DNA of 64,000 nt from Pedobacter frigidisoli (GCF_004331675.1 NZ_SJSN01000014.1:62001-126000), one strand, 5' to 3'. Numbered from the stretch's first letter, positions 50,621-59,548 are shown. Notes: generated from the letters alone by a model not told the origin. Made by a program: numbers and translations.

Positions 50621-51069
50621 CGTTTACCAGTTTTGTGTTTCAAGCCCTCATCAACGGAAAATGGACCAGAGCCGACAACCCAAAACATAATGAGAAGAAG
50701 CAGCACAATTACAGATAACCACAATTCTGAATTGGGCATGGAAAAACCAGTAGTAAGGTTAACGAAAAATACAGCGAAAAGTAAGATTGGAATTTGAATC
50801 ACCACAGCGAAACGAGTAACCAAACCCAAGGTAATTAATACGCCGCCAACCAAATGTGCAAAGGCCACAATGTGTATGGCAACACTAATTAATGCGCCAG
50901 AAAAGCCGAAAACGTTATTCTCTGTCATTAGATTTTGCAAAACCGACGTGTCGCTAATAAAGGAAACTCCTTTGCCAAAGATAACTAGGCCCAGGATAAT
51001 TCGAAGATAATCGAGCCATTTAGAGTGATGAACATCTCCCCAATGTTCAATTTTACGGATAACGTTCAT
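50611..51069 (-). CDS. DoxX family membrane protein
   Basis: 152 residues with four hydrophobic segments; the first carries LDYLRIILGLVIFGKGVSFI typical of DoxX (about 19-38), and the C-terminal DEGLKHKTGKRYD is charged. DoxX proteins are implicated in thiosulfate/redox or oxidative-stress systems, but a role here is not defined. It overlaps the convergent ATPase gene by 10 bases. Confidence 0.85.
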   Translation of the reverse strand: MNVIRKIEHWGDVHHSKWLDYLRIILGLVIFGKGVSFISDTSVLQNLMTENNVFGFSGALISVAIHIVAFAHLVGGVLITLGLVTRFAVVIQIPILLFAVFFVNLTTGFSMPNSELWLSVIVLLLLIMFWVVGSGPFSVDEGLKHKTGKRYD

Positions 51070-51230
51070 AGCGAACCTCCATTTTTAGGTGAACTGATAT
51101 ATTAAGTTACGGTTTAATTTCTATTTATCATGTAAGAAATTGATAATCAGTTTTTAATGTAATGTTCAAGGTAGATCAAATTGGGTTTAACCAATTGATG
51201 TAAATTTAACATAAAATTAATTTATACCGT

Positions 51231-51261
51231 TTTGGTTTTCGGTATGAATTTTGTATTATTG
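51231..51261 (+). promoter_or_regulatory. Promoter-like pair before a 36-residue ORF
   Basis: TTTG at 51231-51234 and TATTATTG (one mismatch to TAnnTTTG) at 51254-51261 are 19 bases apart, the expected Bacteroidota spacing. Confidence 0.4.
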
Positions 51262-51284
51262 CTTAAATAGATAGGTTTTTTATC

Positions 51285-51395
51285 ATGAGCAAAGAAATAT
51301 TAGAGTTTTCTGTACAAGTAGATGAAAAGTTTGACCTAAAATTTAATTGGTTGGAAGGCTTTTGGGGCTCTGCATTTAAATTTTTTGGAAAATAA
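51285..51395 (+). CDS. Small ORF (36 residues), possible small protein
   Basis: MSKEILEFSVQVDEKFDL followed by a Trp/Phe-rich C-terminus (WLEGFWGSAFKFFGK). No transmembrane helix, but an amphipathic, membrane-touching tail is plausible. A promoter-like pair is upstream. Its frame is short and the product is not recognised, so the call rests on start, promoter and composition. Confidence 0.4.
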   Translation: MSKEILEFSVQVDEKFDLKFNWLEGFWGSAFKFFGK

Positions 51396-51533
51396 TTTTT
51401 TAGCATTGAATTTTCAAATTCGGACAATCCCTTGTTCGGCAGTGAATCAGTACCTTATCATTTCTTAAATCAACACATCCTACATCGTAACTTCTACTTG
51501 GTCTTTCAGCTTTAGTCTTTAAGCCCTTTTCAC

Positions 51534-51541
51534 TATCTTTG
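51534..51541 (+). promoter_or_regulatory. -7 box (TATCTTTG) of rlmD
   Basis: TATCTTTG ends 7 bases before the rlmD ATG at 51549. The upstream 51400-51533 stretch holds GCTTTAGTCTTT-type low-complexity words shared with 33590-33640. Confidence 0.65.
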
Positions 51542-51548
51542 CAGAATA

Positions 51549-52961
51549 ATGAGTAGAAAAAAACCAGGTACGGTAACCATAATTCCAAACGTACATATAA
51601 TCGATATCGCTGAAGAAGGAAAAGGCGTTGGCAAAGCCGATGAATTGGTGATTTTTGTTGACAAAGCCGTTCCTGGTGATGTTGTTGATGTTAGGCTAAC
51701 TAAAAAGAAGAAGAATTTTGCTGAGGCAATTATTGATCAATTGCATGAAGCATCAGCACTGCGTACCGATCCTTTTTGTCCTCATTTTGGAACTTGCGGT
51801 GGCTGTAAGTGGCAACACATGGGTTACGATTCTCAATTGAAATTTAAACAGAAAAATGTTGAGGCAGCCCTGCAACGACTTGGTAAAATTGATACTTCGA
51901 ATACGGAACCAATTTTAGGATCAGTAAAAAATAGATATTACCGCAATAAGCTAGAATTTACTTTTTCGAATAAACGCTGGTTAGAGAAAACAGATATAGA
52001 ACGCGATGAAGATTTCGACATGAACGCTTTGGGTTTCCACGTTCCATTGCGTTTCGATAAGATCTTAGATATTGAGCATTGCTATTTGCAAGATGAACCA
52101 TCCAATTCCATCAGAAATGCAGTGCGTAAACATGCATCAGAAAATAACTTATCGTTTTACGATTTGCGTAATCATGAAGGCGTTTTAAGAAATCTAATTA
52201 TTCGTACTTCTTCCACAGGAGAAGTGATGGTTGCGGTAGTTTTTGCGTATCCTGAACAAAATCAGGTAGATGGATTAATGGAGTTTCTTAAAAATGAATT
52301 TCCTCAAATCACCTCGCTTTTGTATATCATCAATCAAAAGAAAAACGATACCATTTTCGATCAAGATGTGGTGCTTTTTGCAGGTCGCGATCATATTTTT
52401 GAGGAAATGGATGGTATCCGCTTTAAAATAGGAGTGAAGTCTTTTTACCAAACCAACTCTGAGCAGGCTTTTGAGTTATACAAAATTACCAGAGATTTCG
52501 CCGATTTTAAAGGCGATGAACTGGTTTACGATTTATATACAGGTGCAGGAACGATTGCAAACTTTATCGCTAAGAATGTAAGCCACGTAATTGGCGTAGA
52601 ATATGTGCCAACTGCAATTGAAGATGCTAAATTCAATTCAGAATTGAATAAAATAGATAATACAACTTTTTATGCCGGGGATATGAAAGATATCCTAACG
52701 TCTGAATTTATTCTGGCCCATGGTAAACCAGATGTAGTCATTACCGATCCGCCGAGAGCGGGAATGCATGCAGATGTGGTGCAAAGGTTGCTAGAAATGG
52801 AATCAGAAAAAATCGTTTACGTAAGCTGTAATGCAGCAACCCAAGCAAGAGATTTAGAATTACTAAAAGAAAAATACGATGTGGTTCGCATTAAGCCTGT
52901 GGATATGTTTCCGCACACGCAGCATGTAGAAAATGTAGTTTTATTAAAATTAAAAGGATAG
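51549..52961 (+). CDS. rlmD: 23S rRNA (uracil-C5) methyltransferase RlmD-like
   Basis: The RumA/TrmA family enzyme methylates a uridine of 23S rRNA with SAM. The 470-residue protein has a TRAM domain (about 5-65), four cysteines for a 4Fe-4S cluster (CPHFGTCGGCKWQ around residue 77-90), the SAM motif YDLYTGAGTIA, DPPRAG and the catalytic Cys in VSCNAATQARD. Bacteroidota paralogues act on U747, U1939 or tRNA; exact site not decided by sequence. It follows a perfect -7 box. Confidence 0.9.
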   Translation: MSRKKPGTVTIIPNVHIIDIAEEGKGVGKADELVIFVDKAVPGDVVDVRLTKKKKNFAEAIIDQLHEASALRTDPFCPHFGTCGGCKWQHMGYDSQLKFKQKNVEAALQRLGKIDTSNTEPILGSVKNRYYRNKLEFTFSNKRWLEKTDIERDEDFDMNALGFHVPLRFDKILDIEHCYLQDEPSNSIRNAVRKHASENNLSFYDLRNHEGVLRNLIIRTSSTGEVMVAVVFAYPEQNQVDGLMEFLKNEFPQITSLLYIINQKKNDTIFDQDVVLFAGRDHIFEEMDGIRFKIGVKSFYQTNSEQAFELYKITRDFADFKGDELVYDLYTGAGTIANFIAKNVSHVIGVEYVPTAIEDAKFNSELNKIDNTTFYAGDMKDILTSEFILAHGKPDVVITDPPRAGMHADVVQRLLEMESEKIVYVSCNAATQARDLELLKEKYDVVRIKPVDMFPHTQHVENVVLLKLKG

Positions 52962-52966
52962 AATAA

Positions 52967-53085
52967 TTTGAATGATAGATTGAGAGAATAATAGAGTGAG
53001 AGAATACGGCAATCGCCTATAAACATTCACTCTATCAGTCATTCAAAACTCAATCATTAATAAAATCAATCACTCAAAATTCAAT
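52967..53085. repeat. Intergenic inverted repeat (GAATGATAGATTGAGAGA type)
   Basis: TTTGAATGATAGATTGAGAG and AATAGAGTGAGAGAAT on the left meet inverse words ATTCACTCTATCAGTCATTC and CTCAATCATT…ATCACTCAAAATTCAAT on the right. It fills the rlmD-next gene gap. Confidence 0.6.
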
Positions 53086-53093
53086 AATTAAAT

Positions 53094-53501
53094 ATGGATA
53101 GAGAAGAGCTATTAAGCGCAACGCCAGAAGATAGCGGGGAACCGAAAAAACAAGAGAGTCCGCTTGTAAGTTTAGAAAAGGATTTAGAGTTTTATGCCGA
53201 TGCCATAAAAGAGGTTGCGATTGAGATTATGGTGGAAGGAATATCTACCCATCCCATCTTTATTGCGCATCAGCACGAAGTGAGTATTGGCGAATTAATC
53301 TTGAACAAGGAAGAATTAAATACAAATTGGAGTATTCAGGCTTCAACTTTAGAAGAATTTGTTGAAAAAGGAATCATCAATAAGGAAAGAAAGGAGCCGT
53401 TTTTAAAGGTTTACAAAAAGCCAGAGAATTTTATGTGTGTTTTTGTTATTGTTCCAGAAGGTGCAAACTTTATTTATTACCCTTATAAGGTTAAAAGCTA
53501 A
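53094..53501 (+). CDS. Hypothetical protein
   Basis: 135 hydrophilic residues, no signal peptide and no membrane segment. The first 30 are low complexity and charged; the rest (VSLEKDLEFYADAIKEVAIEIM at the start) could be a small alpha-beta domain, with YYPYKVKS at the C-terminus. Not a recognised family. Independent gene. Confidence 0.6.
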   Translation: MDREELLSATPEDSGEPKKQESPLVSLEKDLEFYADAIKEVAIEIMVEGISTHPIFIAHQHEVSIGELILNKEELNTNWSIQASTLEEFVEKGIINKERKEPFLKVYKKPENFMCVFVIVPEGANFIYYPYKVKS

Positions 53502-53522
53502 AATACCAAAGCTGAAAGCTCG

Positions 53523-53564
53523 AGATTACAGCATCCGTGTAATCAATAAATCAGTGTAATCATC
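53523..53564. repeat. Family C repeat (short form)
   Basis: GATTACAGCATCCGTGTAAT and CAGTGTAATCATC are family C words located between converging genes. Confidence 0.55.
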
Positions 53565-53630
53565 TAAAAAAAAAGAACGCCGCTTTGCATCCACAAAGCA
53601 GCGAGTCTATCATTAACTAAACTAAAATTT

Positions 53631-54335
53631 TTAATTCACATGGTGAACATCGCCGCTTTTAGAGCTCGATGTTTTCTTAAGTGAAGCATTTCCCTTATAA
53701 CTTACATCGCCACCGCCACTTGCTGCGGCTTCTAAGCCTTTATTTACATAAACATTTACATCAGACCCACCCGAGGCTTGAACTTTCGCATAATCGGTAA
53801 TTAATTCAAAAGCGTCGATATCACTTCCGCCGCTAGATTGGATAGACATATTAGTCGCTTTTCCTTTCAAATCGAGATCGCTGCCACCGCTAGATTGGAT
53901 TGATAGTTCAGTGCAAGCTACTGTCAATTTTAAATCTGATCCCCCCGAAGAACGAATAGCCAATTTATTAGTCTTAATTGAATTTTGAGAAAATACATCA
54001 GAACCACCCGATGCAGCCAATGCTGTTAAGGTTTTGTAATTCACATAAGCTTTGATGATGCGGTTTTTGAACATGCCGCTCCAATTAATCCCATCTTTAA
54101 ACTTAATGGTGATATTGCCTCCGCTTTGTTCAACAATAATATCTTTTAAGGTTTCCTCATCAGACTTTATACTTACACTTTCGCTACCACCTTGAGTGAT
54201 ATACAAATCTATTCCGCTACTTACGCCAATGCTATTGAAGTTTTTTACAGGATAGTTTCTTGTCTCTTGCGCTTGAGCAACATAGCTGCTAAAAAGTACA
54301 AAAAGGAATGCGGATGATTTGGCAAATACTTTCAT
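53631..54335 (-). CDS. DUF2807 (head GIN domain) secreted protein
   Basis: The 234-residue protein (from Met at 54335) has a signal peptide (about 1-22, …YVAQAQ), a putative beta-helix, and at least five near-repeats of SGGSD, in ASGGSDVF, SSGGSDLK, SSGGSDLDL, SSGGSDID and ASGGSDVN, plus ASGGGDV. These mark successive rungs of a right-handed beta-helix. Function unknown; common in Bacteroidota. Alternative start at 54368 would add 11 polar residues and hide the signal peptide, so I use 54335. It is monocistronic. Confidence 0.85.
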   Translation of the reverse strand: MKVFAKSSAFLFVLFSSYVAQAQETRNYPVKNFNSIGVSSGIDLYITQGGSESVSIKSDEETLKDIIVEQSGGNITIKFKDGINWSGMFKNRIIKAYVNYKTLTALAASGGSDVFSQNSIKTNKLAIRSSGGSDLKLTVACTELSIQSSGGSDLDLKGKATNMSIQSSGGSDIDAFELITDYAKVQASGGSDVNVYVNKGLEAAASGGGDVSYKGNASLKKTSSSKSGDVHHVN

Positions 54336-54464
54336 AGGTTTTGTTTTTTGGTTATTGATTAGACGCAACTACCAGCGAAACGTTGCAAGCAATCGAAATT
54401 ATTTTTTAAATAGTTTGAATATCAGCCTTAAAATCGTTCTTTTTGTATTCAATCCTTTTTATAC

Positions 54465-54971
54465 ATGGCATCGCAACTCCTTATCCTAAACAAGAAACAA
54501 ATTCAGCAAAAGATAGATCGTATTGCATATCAGATTTTGGAAGATAACCTGAACGAGAAAGAAATTGTATTGGCTGGAATTTGGGATCGTGGCTATAAGT
54601 TGGCTGTTCGATTAGAAAAGGTATTGAAAAAAATCTCTGGTTTTAAGTTAACCTTGCTCCGAATCGATCTTCAGAAAGAAAGCAGCAAACTCGTTGCAAA
54701 GACTGATTTAGATGAAAGTCACTGGAAAAACAAAGTTGTAATCATTGTTGATGACGTATTGAACAGTGGTAAAACTCTTGCTTATGGCTTGGGTGTGTTC
54801 CTAAATACGCCTCATAAAAAAATTCGCACGGTTGTGTTGGTAGATAGAAGTCATAAGATTTTTCCTATTGCAACCGACTTTGTTGGCCTTGAACTGGCTA
54901 CCATTTTAAAAGAACATGTAGATGTAGTAATGGATGTTGAGGGTGAGGAAGATCGGGTTTATTTGAGTTAA
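54465..54971 (+). CDS. PyrR-like phosphoribosyltransferase
   Basis: The 168-residue PRTase-fold protein has the PRPP motif VVIIVDDVLNSGKTL (about 90-104). Length and the extra N-terminal helix (QQKIDRIAYQILEDN) resemble PyrR/uracil phosphoribosyltransferase regulators. In Bacteroidota such proteins are next to various genes and need not be pyr regulators. It could salvage a base or sense nucleotides. Independent gene. Confidence 0.85.
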   Translation: MASQLLILNKKQIQQKIDRIAYQILEDNLNEKEIVLAGIWDRGYKLAVRLEKVLKKISGFKLTLLRIDLQKESSKLVAKTDLDESHWKNKVVIIVDDVLNSGKTLAYGLGVFLNTPHKKIRTVVLVDRSHKIFPIATDFVGLELATILKEHVDVVMDVEGEEDRVYLS

Positions 54972-55005
54972 AGTTCTCCAAGGTACTTTTTTTGATTTTT
55001 TTGGA

Positions 55006-55105
55006 AATGACTGGTTCTACACTTTTGGCAATTTAAGCCCCGCTTTCCTTTCTGCCGAGAAAAACGGCATTCATCCAATCGGGTTTAGATAACTTTAGTA
55101 CGTGC
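55006..55105. repeat. Family E repeat before the carotenoid operon
   Basis: TTGGAAATGACTGG, AGCCCCGCTTTCCTTTCTGC, CGAGAAAAACGGC and CAATCGGGTTTAGATAA are family E words. The element lies about 60 bases upstream of the first gene of the carotenoid operon. Confidence 0.55.
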
Positions 55106-55163
55106 TAAAAACTTACACAAGTCCACACTTGCAATTAACCTCAATTTTTTGCAACTTCCCATC

Positions 55164-55787
55164 ATGTATCATCCCCGAAAAAATACAATCATTTACAGCT
55201 TTTTCTCCTGGTACATTCAATTCATTATTAAGAAAGATTTTGCAGCTTTCAATTACAATCAAATAGAGGTAAAAAGTGATTCCTCAATTTTGGTTTTGGC
55301 TAATCATTTCAGTTGGTGGGATGGCTTTTTTCTGTTTTACATCAATAAAAAAGTGTTTAAGAAAGACTTTCACGTGTTGGTAAACGCAGAGAATTACAGT
55401 AAGGTCAGCTTTTTAAAATTTCTGGGAGCTTTTGCTGCAGAAAATAAAGGAAAAGACGTTTTGGAAACACTCAACTATGCCGGACAGCTTTTGGATAATC
55501 CCCAAAATTTGGTACTGGTTTTTCCACAAGGCAAATTATATTCCAATCATTTAAAGAACATCAGCTTTGAGAAAGGCGTAATGCAGATGATTAATGCCAG
55601 TCAGAAGAAGATCAATGTGGTTTTTGCCGCAACATTTATCGATTATTTCTCCAAAAGAAAACCAACAGCGCATACTTATCTTCAAAATTGGGAAACTGAG
55701 GAATACATCAGTTTGCAATTATTAAAAAGCGCTTACAATAAACATTACGATCAATCGGTTGTTAAACAAACACAAATTACCGAATGA
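55164..55787 (+). CDS. Lysophospholipid acyltransferase-like protein (PlsC fold)
   Basis: The 207-residue protein (ATG at 55164; an upstream TTG is not used) has the acyltransferase motif NHFSWWDGFF and a later FPQGKLYSNH block in place of the FPEG motif. The family acylates glycerolipids or sugar acceptors. As the first gene of a tight operon with a glycosyltransferase and cruF, it may acylate a carotenoid glycoside or transfer to a related lipid (inference). Its stop overlaps the next start by four bases (ATGA). Confidence 0.82.
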   Translation: MYHPRKNTIIYSFFSWYIQFIIKKDFAAFNYNQIEVKSDSSILVLANHFSWWDGFFLFYINKKVFKKDFHVLVNAENYSKVSFLKFLGAFAAENKGKDVLETLNYAGQLLDNPQNLVLVFPQGKLYSNHLKNISFEKGVMQMINASQKKINVVFAATFIDYFSKRKPTAHTYLQNWETEEYISLQLLKSAYNKHYDQSVVKQTQITE

Positions 55788-56881
55788 CGATTTTTATTTA
55801 CGCAGTCTTAATTTTCTTGGTCATCAGGTTTTCGGTTACGGTTTTCAATTTTCTCTCCAATCCGAAGTTGCCAAGAGTACTTAAACATTATCAAGATAAG
55901 GTTTCCATCTTAATTCCTGCTCGAGATGAAGCAGAAAATATTCTTCACTTACTCGAATCGATAAAAGATCAAGATTACACCAATTACGAGGTTATTGTTT
56001 TGGATGACGATAGTAGCGACAATACTTTTGATTTAGTAAACAGCTTTTGCCAGAGAAATGATAAATTCAAGATATTTAAGGGAAAACAACTTCCTGCTGG
56101 GTGGCTGGGTAAAAATTATGCTTGTCAACAATTAAGCGAATTGGCTTCGGGGAAATATTTCCTCTTTGTAGATGCTGATGAATCAATAAAAAGAGGACTA
56201 ATCAATAGCTTAATTAATAGAATGGAGATAGGAAGTTTGGCGTTAATAAGCATATTTACAAATCAGATTATGGAAACGCTGGGCGAACGATTAACCGTTC
56301 CCTTAATGCATTTTATACTTTTAAATTTGCTTCCTTTACGTTTGGTCAAGCTATCTAAAAACCCAGCATTTGCTGCTGCAAGCGGTCAGTGCATGTTTTT
56401 CAAGGCAAATAACTATATCGATAATCAATGGCATGAAAAGGTTAAGGAGCAGGTTGTGGAAGATGTGGAGATTATGAAGTTGGTGAAACAGGAAAAATTT
56501 AATGCCGAAGCACTTTTAGCCAACGGACTGATATATTGCAGGATGTATAAAAACCTTGGCGAAAGCTTAAATGGCTTTGGTAAAAATTTACTAGCAGGTT
56601 TTGGTAATAACATCTTAATATTGCTATTTTACCAGCTTTTGGTAATTATTGGTCCTGCGGTTTTAATTTTAAACTTTAATGTAAGCTTGCTTGTATTACC
56701 AATAACCTTAATTGTTTTAAGCAGAATAATGATCTCTTATTTATCAGGACAAAACGTTCTTGTGAATTTGATTTTGCATCCATTTCAGATGTTGTTCTTC
56801 TTAATTATTTCATTTATCTCAATAAAAAAACACCTATTTAAAACCAGCACATGGAAGGGCAGAAAGATCAAGACGATTTAA
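55784..56881 (+). CDS. GT2 family membrane glycosyltransferase (carotenoid-associated)
   Basis: The 365-residue protein has a signal-anchor, a GT-A fold with VSILIPARDEAENI (about 41-54), the DDDSSD nucleotide-sugar motif, DADE (probable metal DxD) and two to three C-terminal hydrophobic helices. Neighbour context (acyltransferase before, cruF after with 31 bases overlap) suggests transfer of a sugar to the carotenoid hydroxyl (CruC/CruG-like role, inference). It may also make glycolipids. Confidence 0.83.
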   Translation: MTIFIYAVLIFLVIRFSVTVFNFLSNPKLPRVLKHYQDKVSILIPARDEAENILHLLESIKDQDYTNYEVIVLDDDSSDNTFDLVNSFCQRNDKFKIFKGKQLPAGWLGKNYACQQLSELASGKYFLFVDADESIKRGLINSLINRMEIGSLALISIFTNQIMETLGERLTVPLMHFILLNLLPLRLVKLSKNPAFAAASGQCMFFKANNYIDNQWHEKVKEQVVEDVEIMKLVKQEKFNAEALLANGLIYCRMYKNLGESLNGFGKNLLAGFGNNILILLFYQLLVIIGPAVLILNFNVSLLVLPITLIVLSRIMISYLSGQNVLVNLILHPFQMLFFLIISFISIKKHLFKTSTWKGRKIKTI

Positions 56882-57525
56882 AGGTTAAAAGAATTGCAGT
56901 TGCTGTAATTGTTATTTTTCATTTGGTTGGCTTGGTTGGGTTTTTAATTCCAGCTGCTCAGCCCTACTTTATTAAGCTTGTTCCTTTCCATTTGTTATTG
57001 ATGTTTGCTTTAATCGTATTTTCTTACAATGCAGATGTTAAGCGGTTATTGCTCTTTGTCTGTGGAGTTTTTCTATGCGGCTTTTTAGTCGAGGTTTTAG
57101 GTGTGCATACCGGAAAAATATTCGGCAGTTATTATTACGGAAATACCCTAGGTTACAAAATCGCAGCGGTTCCGCTATTGATGGGCGTTAATTGGGTTAT
57201 TTTGATTTTTAGCATCGGGCAGATGATGAAAAGCTTAAAAATAAGGCATAGTATTTTAGCATCGGTTATTGGAGCAGTTCTTTTGGTCGTGCTTGATTTC
57301 TTTCTTGAGCCAGTTGCCATGAAATTTGATTATTGGCATTGGGATTGGCACCAAATTCCGGTTCAAAACTATATCGCTTGGTTTATTGTCTCGGTAATAT
57401 TATTGAAGTTTTATTATGCCCTTGATTTAAAACAACAGAAATACATTGGCATAACGATGTTTGCTTCGCAGTTAATCTTTTTTGTTGTCTTATACATGAC
57501 AACAGGAACAAATATTTTTGCTTAA
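56851..57525 (+). CDS. cruF: Carotenoid 1,2-hydratase CruF-like
   Basis: A 224-residue membrane protein with about seven hydrophobic segments and the signature EVLGVHTGKIFGSYYYG (about 80-96), GVNWVILIF and FLEPVA. CruF hydrates the 1,2 double bond of acyclic ends of monocyclic carotenoids (gamma-carotene), giving a 1'-hydroxyl. The start overlaps the glycosyltransferase gene by 31 bases, so coupled. The stop codon overlaps the ispH -7 box. Confidence 0.88.
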   Translation: MEGQKDQDDLKVKRIAVAVIVIFHLVGLVGFLIPAAQPYFIKLVPFHLLLMFALIVFSYNADVKRLLLFVCGVFLCGFLVEVLGVHTGKIFGSYYYGNTLGYKIAAVPLLMGVNWVILIFSIGQMMKSLKIRHSILASVIGAVLLVVLDFFLEPVAMKFDYWHWDWHQIPVQNYIAWFIVSVILLKFYYALDLKQQKYIGITMFASQLIFFVVLYMTTGTNIFA

Positions 57526-57530
57526 TTTTG
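57523..57530 (+). promoter_or_regulatory. ispH -7 box (TAATTTTG) overlapping the cruF stop
   Basis: TAATTTTG fits TAnnTTTG, starts at the cruF stop codon TAA and ends 7 bases before the ispH ATG. Confidence 0.65.
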
Positions 57531-57537
57531 CAATACA

Positions 57538-58386
57538 ATGGGTTACAATCTACAAGTCGACATAGATAAATCATCAGGCTTTTGCTTTGGCGTAGTTTAC
57601 GCTATAGAAATGGCCGAGGATATTTTAGATAACGAAGGTTATTTGTATTGCCTTGGCGATATTGTTCATAATGATGAGGAAGTAGAACGCCTAACCAAAC
57701 GCGGCTTAAAAATTATCGATCTCGATGTTTTAAAAAACCTGAGAGACGAAAAAGTGTTAATTAGGGCACATGGTGAGGCACCATCCACTTATCAACTTGC
57801 TTTAGAAAATAACCTAACCTTAATCGATGCCTCTTGCCCTGTTGTACTGAAATTGCAGAACAGGATTAAAAATTCTCATGATGATGATGAGCAAGTTTTA
57901 ATTTTTGGTAAACACGGACATGCAGAAGTAATCGGTTTACAAGGTCAAACAGATGGGAAAGCCATTGTATTTCAAGATTTAGCAGAATTGGATAACATTG
58001 AGTTGCCATCAAAATTTACTTTGTATAGCCAAACGACCAAAAGCACCGATAAATTTTATCACATTAAAGATGAGTTATTGAGTCGTGGTTACGATGTAAA
58101 AGCAAACGATACCATTTGCAGGCAGGTTTCTAATCGCTACGAAGAACTAGAAAACTTTGTGGTCAATTACGATAGAATTATTTTCGTTTCGGGAAAGAAA
58201 TCTTCCAACGGAAAAGTGCTTTACGATGTTTGCAAAAAATATAACGATAACTCCTACTTCATTTCAAATGTGGAAGAGCTAGACCAATCTTGGTTTGCCG
58301 AAAATGATAAAGTTGGTATATGTGGAGCTACATCTACACCAATGTGGTTAATGGAAAAAGTGAAATCTGCATTAGAGCAATATTAG
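57538..58386 (+). CDS. ispH: 4-hydroxy-3-methylbut-2-enyl diphosphate reductase
   Basis: IspH (LytB) makes isopentenyl and dimethylallyl diphosphate in the last MEP-pathway step using a 4Fe-4S cluster. The 282-residue protein has the cluster cysteines Cys16, Cys100 and Cys194, the catalytic Glu region and the HGHAEV and SSNGK signatures. Its position between cruF and crtW links isoprenoid precursor supply to carotenoid synthesis. It has its own -7 box as well as possible readthrough from cruF. Confidence 0.97.
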   Translation: MGYNLQVDIDKSSGFCFGVVYAIEMAEDILDNEGYLYCLGDIVHNDEEVERLTKRGLKIIDLDVLKNLRDEKVLIRAHGEAPSTYQLALENNLTLIDASCPVVLKLQNRIKNSHDDDEQVLIFGKHGHAEVIGLQGQTDGKAIVFQDLAELDNIELPSKFTLYSQTTKSTDKFYHIKDELLSRGYDVKANDTICRQVSNRYEELENFVVNYDRIIFVSGKKSSNGKVLYDVCKKYNDNSYFISNVEELDQSWFAENDKVGICGATSTPMWLMEKVKSALEQY

Positions 58387-58458
58387 CCTTTTCTTATTTT
58401 TACGCAACATTTTCCGATTCTTGCTGTTTAATAGACATATTCTATTTATAAACAAAAT

Positions 58459-59133
58459 TTGAAAACTGTTAACTCATTTACTGGAATTCTGGTCGCATTA
58501 ACAGTAATTGCATGTTGGTTTGTTTCCCTTTATTTTCTGTTGAATTGGAATTTTGAATGGAGTAACCCACTAGTGTATTTGATGGTTTTTGTTCAGATGC
58601 ATTTATATACAGGTTTGTTTATTACCGCACACGATGCGATGCACGGCACAATTTCACCAAATAAAAGCATCAATAATTTACTAGGCTACATCTCCGTTTT
58701 TCTTTACGCAGGTTTTTTTTACAACCGTTTATACACGAAACACCATAAGCACCACAGTCAAGTTCATACCAGTGAGGATCCCGATTTTGCACCTCACGGC
58801 TTTTGGAAATGGTATTTTAGTTTCATGATGAACTACGTTACCATCATTCAGCTGGTGATTATGGCAATAGCATTCAACGTTTTAAAAATTTGGGTCGATG
58901 AAAGGAATCTGTTGCTTTTTTGGGTTTTGCCATCATTGATTAGCACTTTTCAATTGTTTTATTTTGGCACCTATTTGCCGCACAAAGGCGAGCATGAAAA
59001 TGAATACCATTCCTCAACCCTCCAGAAAAATCATTTCGTCGCTTTTTTTACCTGCTATTTTTTTGGTTACCATTTAGAGCATCATCAAAAACCAAGCATG
59101 CCTTGGTGGCAATTGTACAAAACGAAAAGTTAA
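58459..59133 (+). CDS. crtW: Beta-carotene ketolase CrtW-like
   Basis: The 224-residue membrane di-iron oxygenase has His boxes HDAMH (58-62), HHKHH (95-99) and HLEHH (205-209), plus FGTYLPHKG. These are the CrtW arrangement; CrtW adds 4-keto groups to beta-type rings. Start TTG at 58459 gives a clean start; no ATG is in the right place. The combination CruF, CrtD-like and CrtW fits a flexixanthin-type carotenoid. Confidence 0.88.
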   Translation: MKTVNSFTGILVALTVIACWFVSLYFLLNWNFEWSNPLVYLMVFVQMHLYTGLFITAHDAMHGTISPNKSINNLLGYISVFLYAGFFYNRLYTKHHKHHSQVHTSEDPDFAPHGFWKWYFSFMMNYVTIIQLVIMAIAFNVLKIWVDERNLLLFWVLPSLISTFQLFYFGTYLPHKGEHENEYHSSTLQKNHFVAFFTCYFFGYHLEHHQKPSMPWWQLYKTKS

Positions 59134-59147
59134 AATACTGAGATTTT

Positions 59148-59425
59148 GGAAAGCAATGTTCTACGCTTTTATTTAAGTCAATCCCGCTCTCGCTATAATC
59201 TTTTTTGGCAAGACATATAAGTAACTGAATAGTAACTGCTTCAAAAAAGTATTACCGCTAAATCGGGTTTAGAAACTTCTGTAATTGTAATAAACTGCGT
59301 TCATAAACCTGACTGTACGAAAATCCTTTTTGAAGTAATCCTTTAACAGAAAACAATCACTTTCACAAAAAGATTGTAGGAAAGGCAGGACCGCAGTAAA
59401 ACAAAAGCTACCGTCTTTGCTTTTC
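59148..59425. repeat. Long family E repeat in the 59134-59548 gap
   Basis: TTGGAAAGCAATG, AATCCCGCTCTCGC, CAATCTTTTTTGG and AATCGGGTTTAGAAAC on the left half; AAACCTGACTGTACG, AAAAGATTGTAGG and GGCAGGACCGC in the right half; GTCTTTGCTTTTCAG at the end. The 415-base gap has no gene. Confidence 0.65.
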
Positions 59426-59548
59426 AGTTAAATTTTATGATTAATACTACTTTCTTTTGACTAAAACCTGTTTGGAATCATAAATTACCAATAGGTAAAA
59501 ATCAATAAAAACGCGATATTTGCGCAACAAAACATATTTTTTGATTAC

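Noticed and set aside
53650..54050. Possible CRISPR-like regular DNA repeats
   Set aside because: The regular spacing comes from SGGSD codons in a DUF2807 gene; units are coding, diverged and have no spacer structure.
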